Below are positions 62,542 through 64,000 of a stretch of 64,000 nt of DNA, one piece after another. Position 1 is the first letter of the stretch. Every line of letters begins with the position of its first letter. Both the position numbers and the translations under genes were made by a program. The stretch is taken from NCBI RefSeq assembly GCF_002243645.1, contig NZ_CP017704.1, forward strand, positions 1,031,501 to 1,095,500, read 5' to 3'. The stretch is from Peribacillus simplex NBRC 15720 = DSM 1321. Lineage in GTDB: Bacteria; Bacillota; Bacilli; Bacillales; DSM-1321. The notes under the pieces are model-generated. The model saw only the letters and a list, made by a program, of their open reading frames with translations. It ran no database searches and had not been told where the DNA came from.

Positions 62542-63954
62542 TTACTTAATGATGTGAATAGGAGTTCCAAGGGCCACTTCAGCAGCTTCCATTGTAATTT
62601 CCCCTAAAGTTGGATGTGCATGGATTGTCATCGCGATATCTTCGGCAGTCATTCCTGCTTCGATAGCTAAACCAAGCTCCGCAATCATATCAGATGCGTT
62701 TGGTCCTGCGATTTGTGCTCCTATTACCAATCCGTCTTCTTTGCGAGTGATAAGCTTCACAAATCCGTCCGTATTGTTTAATGAAAGAGCTCGTCCATTT
62801 GCAGCGAATGGGAACTTAGAAGCAAGCGCTTCGATTCCAGCTTCCTTCGCTTCTTTTTCATTATAACCGACAGAAGCAAGTTCCGGTTCAGAGAATACAA
62901 CAGCCGGGATAGCAAGATAGTCGATTTCAGATGAATGTCCTGCAATGGCTTCTGCAGCAATTTTACCTTCATAAGAAGCTTTATGAGCCAATTGAGGTCC
63001 AGAAACGATATCACCGATAGCATAGATGTTTTTCACGCTTGTACGGCATTGTTTATCAGTTTCGATTAGACCGCGGTCAGTCATTTTGATTCCAACTTGT
63101 TCAAGACCGATTTCCGAAGTATTAGGGCGACGTCCCACAGTTACTAAAACGTAATCAGCTTCGACTTTTTTCTCTTCACCTTTTACTTCATAAGTAACGG
63201 TTACGCCGGTTTCAGTTTCTTCCACGCCTTTAGCATTTGCTTTTGTAACAATTTCAGCACCTTTGTTTTTAAGGTTACGTTTAACAAGTGCTGCCATTTG
63301 TTTTTCAAAGCCTGCAGAAAGAATTTCTTCCGTACCTTCAAGAATAGTTACTTTAGTGCCAAAACTTGCGAAAGCTCCACCAAGCTCAGTACCAATGTAA
63401 CCTCCACCGATTACTACGATCGAACTTGGAACTTCTTCCAAAGCAAGAGCACCAGTAGAATTAAGTACACGTTTCGTATATTTAAATGACGGAATCTCGA
63501 TTGGTGATGAACCAGTAGCGATGATTGCGTTTTTAAATGTATATGTTTGGGCTGAGTCTTCATTCATAACACGGATGCTGTTTTCATCAACGAAATAAGC
63601 TTCACCTGTTACTACCTCAACATTATTACCTTTTAACAGGCTGCTTACTCCGCCAGTTAATTTTTTTACAACAGTACCTTTCCAAGCTTGTACTTTAGAA
63701 AAATCAACAGTAACTTTTTCTGCAAAGATACCCATGTCTTCTGAATGCTGAGCTTCATGGAAACGGTGTCCCGCTGAAATTAACGCTTTCGATGGGATAC
63801 AGCCTACATTCAAACAAACTCCGCCGATTGTTCCTTTTTCAACGACCGTTACTTTCTGTCCAAGCTGTGCTGCGCGAATTGCGGCAACATATCCCCCTGG
63901 GCCTGAACCGATCACTAAAGTATCTGTTTCGATTGGAAAATCTCCTACTACCAT
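62542..63954 (-). CDS. pdhD: Dihydrolipoyl dehydrogenase (E3 of pyruvate dehydrogenase)
   Basis: FAD enzyme that reoxidises lipoyl groups and makes NADH in the pyruvate dehydrogenase complex, and usually also for 2-oxoglutarate dehydrogenase. It has 470 residues. FAD motif [13 protein letters not shown] (about 14-26), redox disulfide [13 protein letters not shown] (Cys47, Cys52), NAD motif [13 protein letters not shown] (about 180-192) and the catalytic HPTLGE (about 446-451). It starts 3 bases after the pdhC stop, with GGAGGCG overlapping pdhC. Confidence 0.98.
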   Translation of the reverse strand: MVVGDFPIETDTLVIGSGPGGYVAAIRAAQLGQKVTVVEKGTIGGVCLNVGCIPSKALISAGHRFHEAQHSEDMGIFAEKVTVDFSKVQAWKGTVVKKLTGGVSSLLKGNNVEVVTGEAYFVDENSIRVMNEDSAQTYTFKNAIIATGSSPIEIPSFKYTKRVLNSTGALALEEVPSSIVVIGGGYIGTELGGAFASFGTKVTILEGTEEILSAGFEKQMAALVKRNLKNKGAEIVTKANAKGVEETETGVTVTYEVKGEEKKVEADYVLVTVGRRPNTSEIGLEQVGIKMTDRGLIETDKQCRTSVKNIYAIGDIVSGPQLAHKASYEGKIAAEAIAGHSSEIDYLAIPAVVFSEPELASVGYNEKEAKEAGIEALASKFPFAANGRALSLNNTDGFVKLITRKEDGLVIGAQIAGPNASDMIAELGLAIEAGMTAEDIAMTIHAHPTLGEITMEAAEVALGTPIHIIK

Positions 63955-63957
63955 TGT

Positions 63958-64000
63958 TTACGCCTCCATTAACAATAATTCTGGGTCGTTCAATAACTTT
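63958..64000 (-). CDS. pdhC: PdhC, dihydrolipoamide acetyltransferase (C-terminal end)
   Basis: Only the last 13 codons are in the window. They read KLLNDPELLLMEA, the typical end of Bacillus E2 of pyruvate dehydrogenase. Its stop is followed 3 bases later by pdhD. Confidence 0.85.
   Translation of the reverse strand, partial: KLLNDPELLLMEA

Overview
The window is chromosomal DNA from a low-GC, spore-forming member of the Bacillaceae. The evidence is the gene order, which follows Bacillus subtilis pdhD-speA-yktA-B-C-typA-yla-pycA-cta-ylb-mra-mur almost gene for gene, plus sporulation genes (spoVD, gerR, ylbJ, ylaJ), bacillithiol synthesis (bshC), a caa3 oxidase and a meso-diaminopimelate-type MurE. 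It is not B. subtilis itself: the trp operon sits between yktA and yktB and carries its own trpG and tandem T-boxes, as in the B. cereus group. A Peribacillus- or cereus-like relative is my inference. The species is not proven. I see no insertion sequence, prophage, CRISPR array, rRNA or tRNA.

Layout, left to right. 1-9.0 kb: the division and cell-wall (dcw) cluster on the minus strand, mraZ-rsmH-ftsL-pbpB-spoVD-murE-mraY-murD (murD cut by the window edge), with candidate MraZ repeats upstream of mraZ. 9.2-12.3 kb: bshC, a DUF3397 membrane protein and panE. 12.3-27.6 kb: the ylb block with ylbP, gerR, an enoyl-CoA hydratase, rpmF, ylbN, tmcAL, ylbL, ylbK, ylbJ, coaD, rsmD, a structured region upstream of rsmD, ylbG, the iron-sulfur Y-complex protein YlbF, ylbE, ylbD, a decayed thioesterase gene, a CAP-domain protein and ylbA. 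27.7-36.1 kb: terminal oxidase genes (DUF420/ctaM-like, ctaG, ctaF-E-D-C) and heme O/A synthesis (ctaB and ctaA, divergent). 36.3-49.6 kb: pyruvate carboxylase, an AT-rich gap where ftsW is expected, ylaN, ylaL-like, phoH2 (ylaK), ylaJ, ylaI, ylaH, typA, ylaF, yktC, a small YkzI-like gene and yktB. 49.6-56.8 kb: trpEGDCFBA behind two Trp-specific T-boxes. 56.8-64 kb: yktA, a nitronate monooxygenase-like gene, the speA-type decarboxylase, the SR1/SR1P RNA, a DUF1885 gene, a polysaccharide deacetylase lipoprotein, pdhD and the last codons of pdhC.

How the genes work together: the dcw genes make and polymerise lipid-linked peptidoglycan at the septum, and spoVD does this for the spore cortex. 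The cta genes build one heme-A respiratory oxidase with its cofactor. Pyruvate carboxylase and pyruvate dehydrogenase flank central carbon metabolism, and SR1P is known to act on glyceraldehyde-3-phosphate dehydrogenase. The most noteworthy points are the tandem tryptophan T-boxes on a relocated trp operon, the SR1/SR1P dual-function RNA locus, a multi-hairpin element with a plus-strand terminator and a small cysteine-rich ORF upstream of rsmD, a thioesterase pseudogene, the missing ftsW with paired palindromes in its place, and phased MraZ-type repeats. I found no clearly new multi-gene system; most of the window is conserved core genome.
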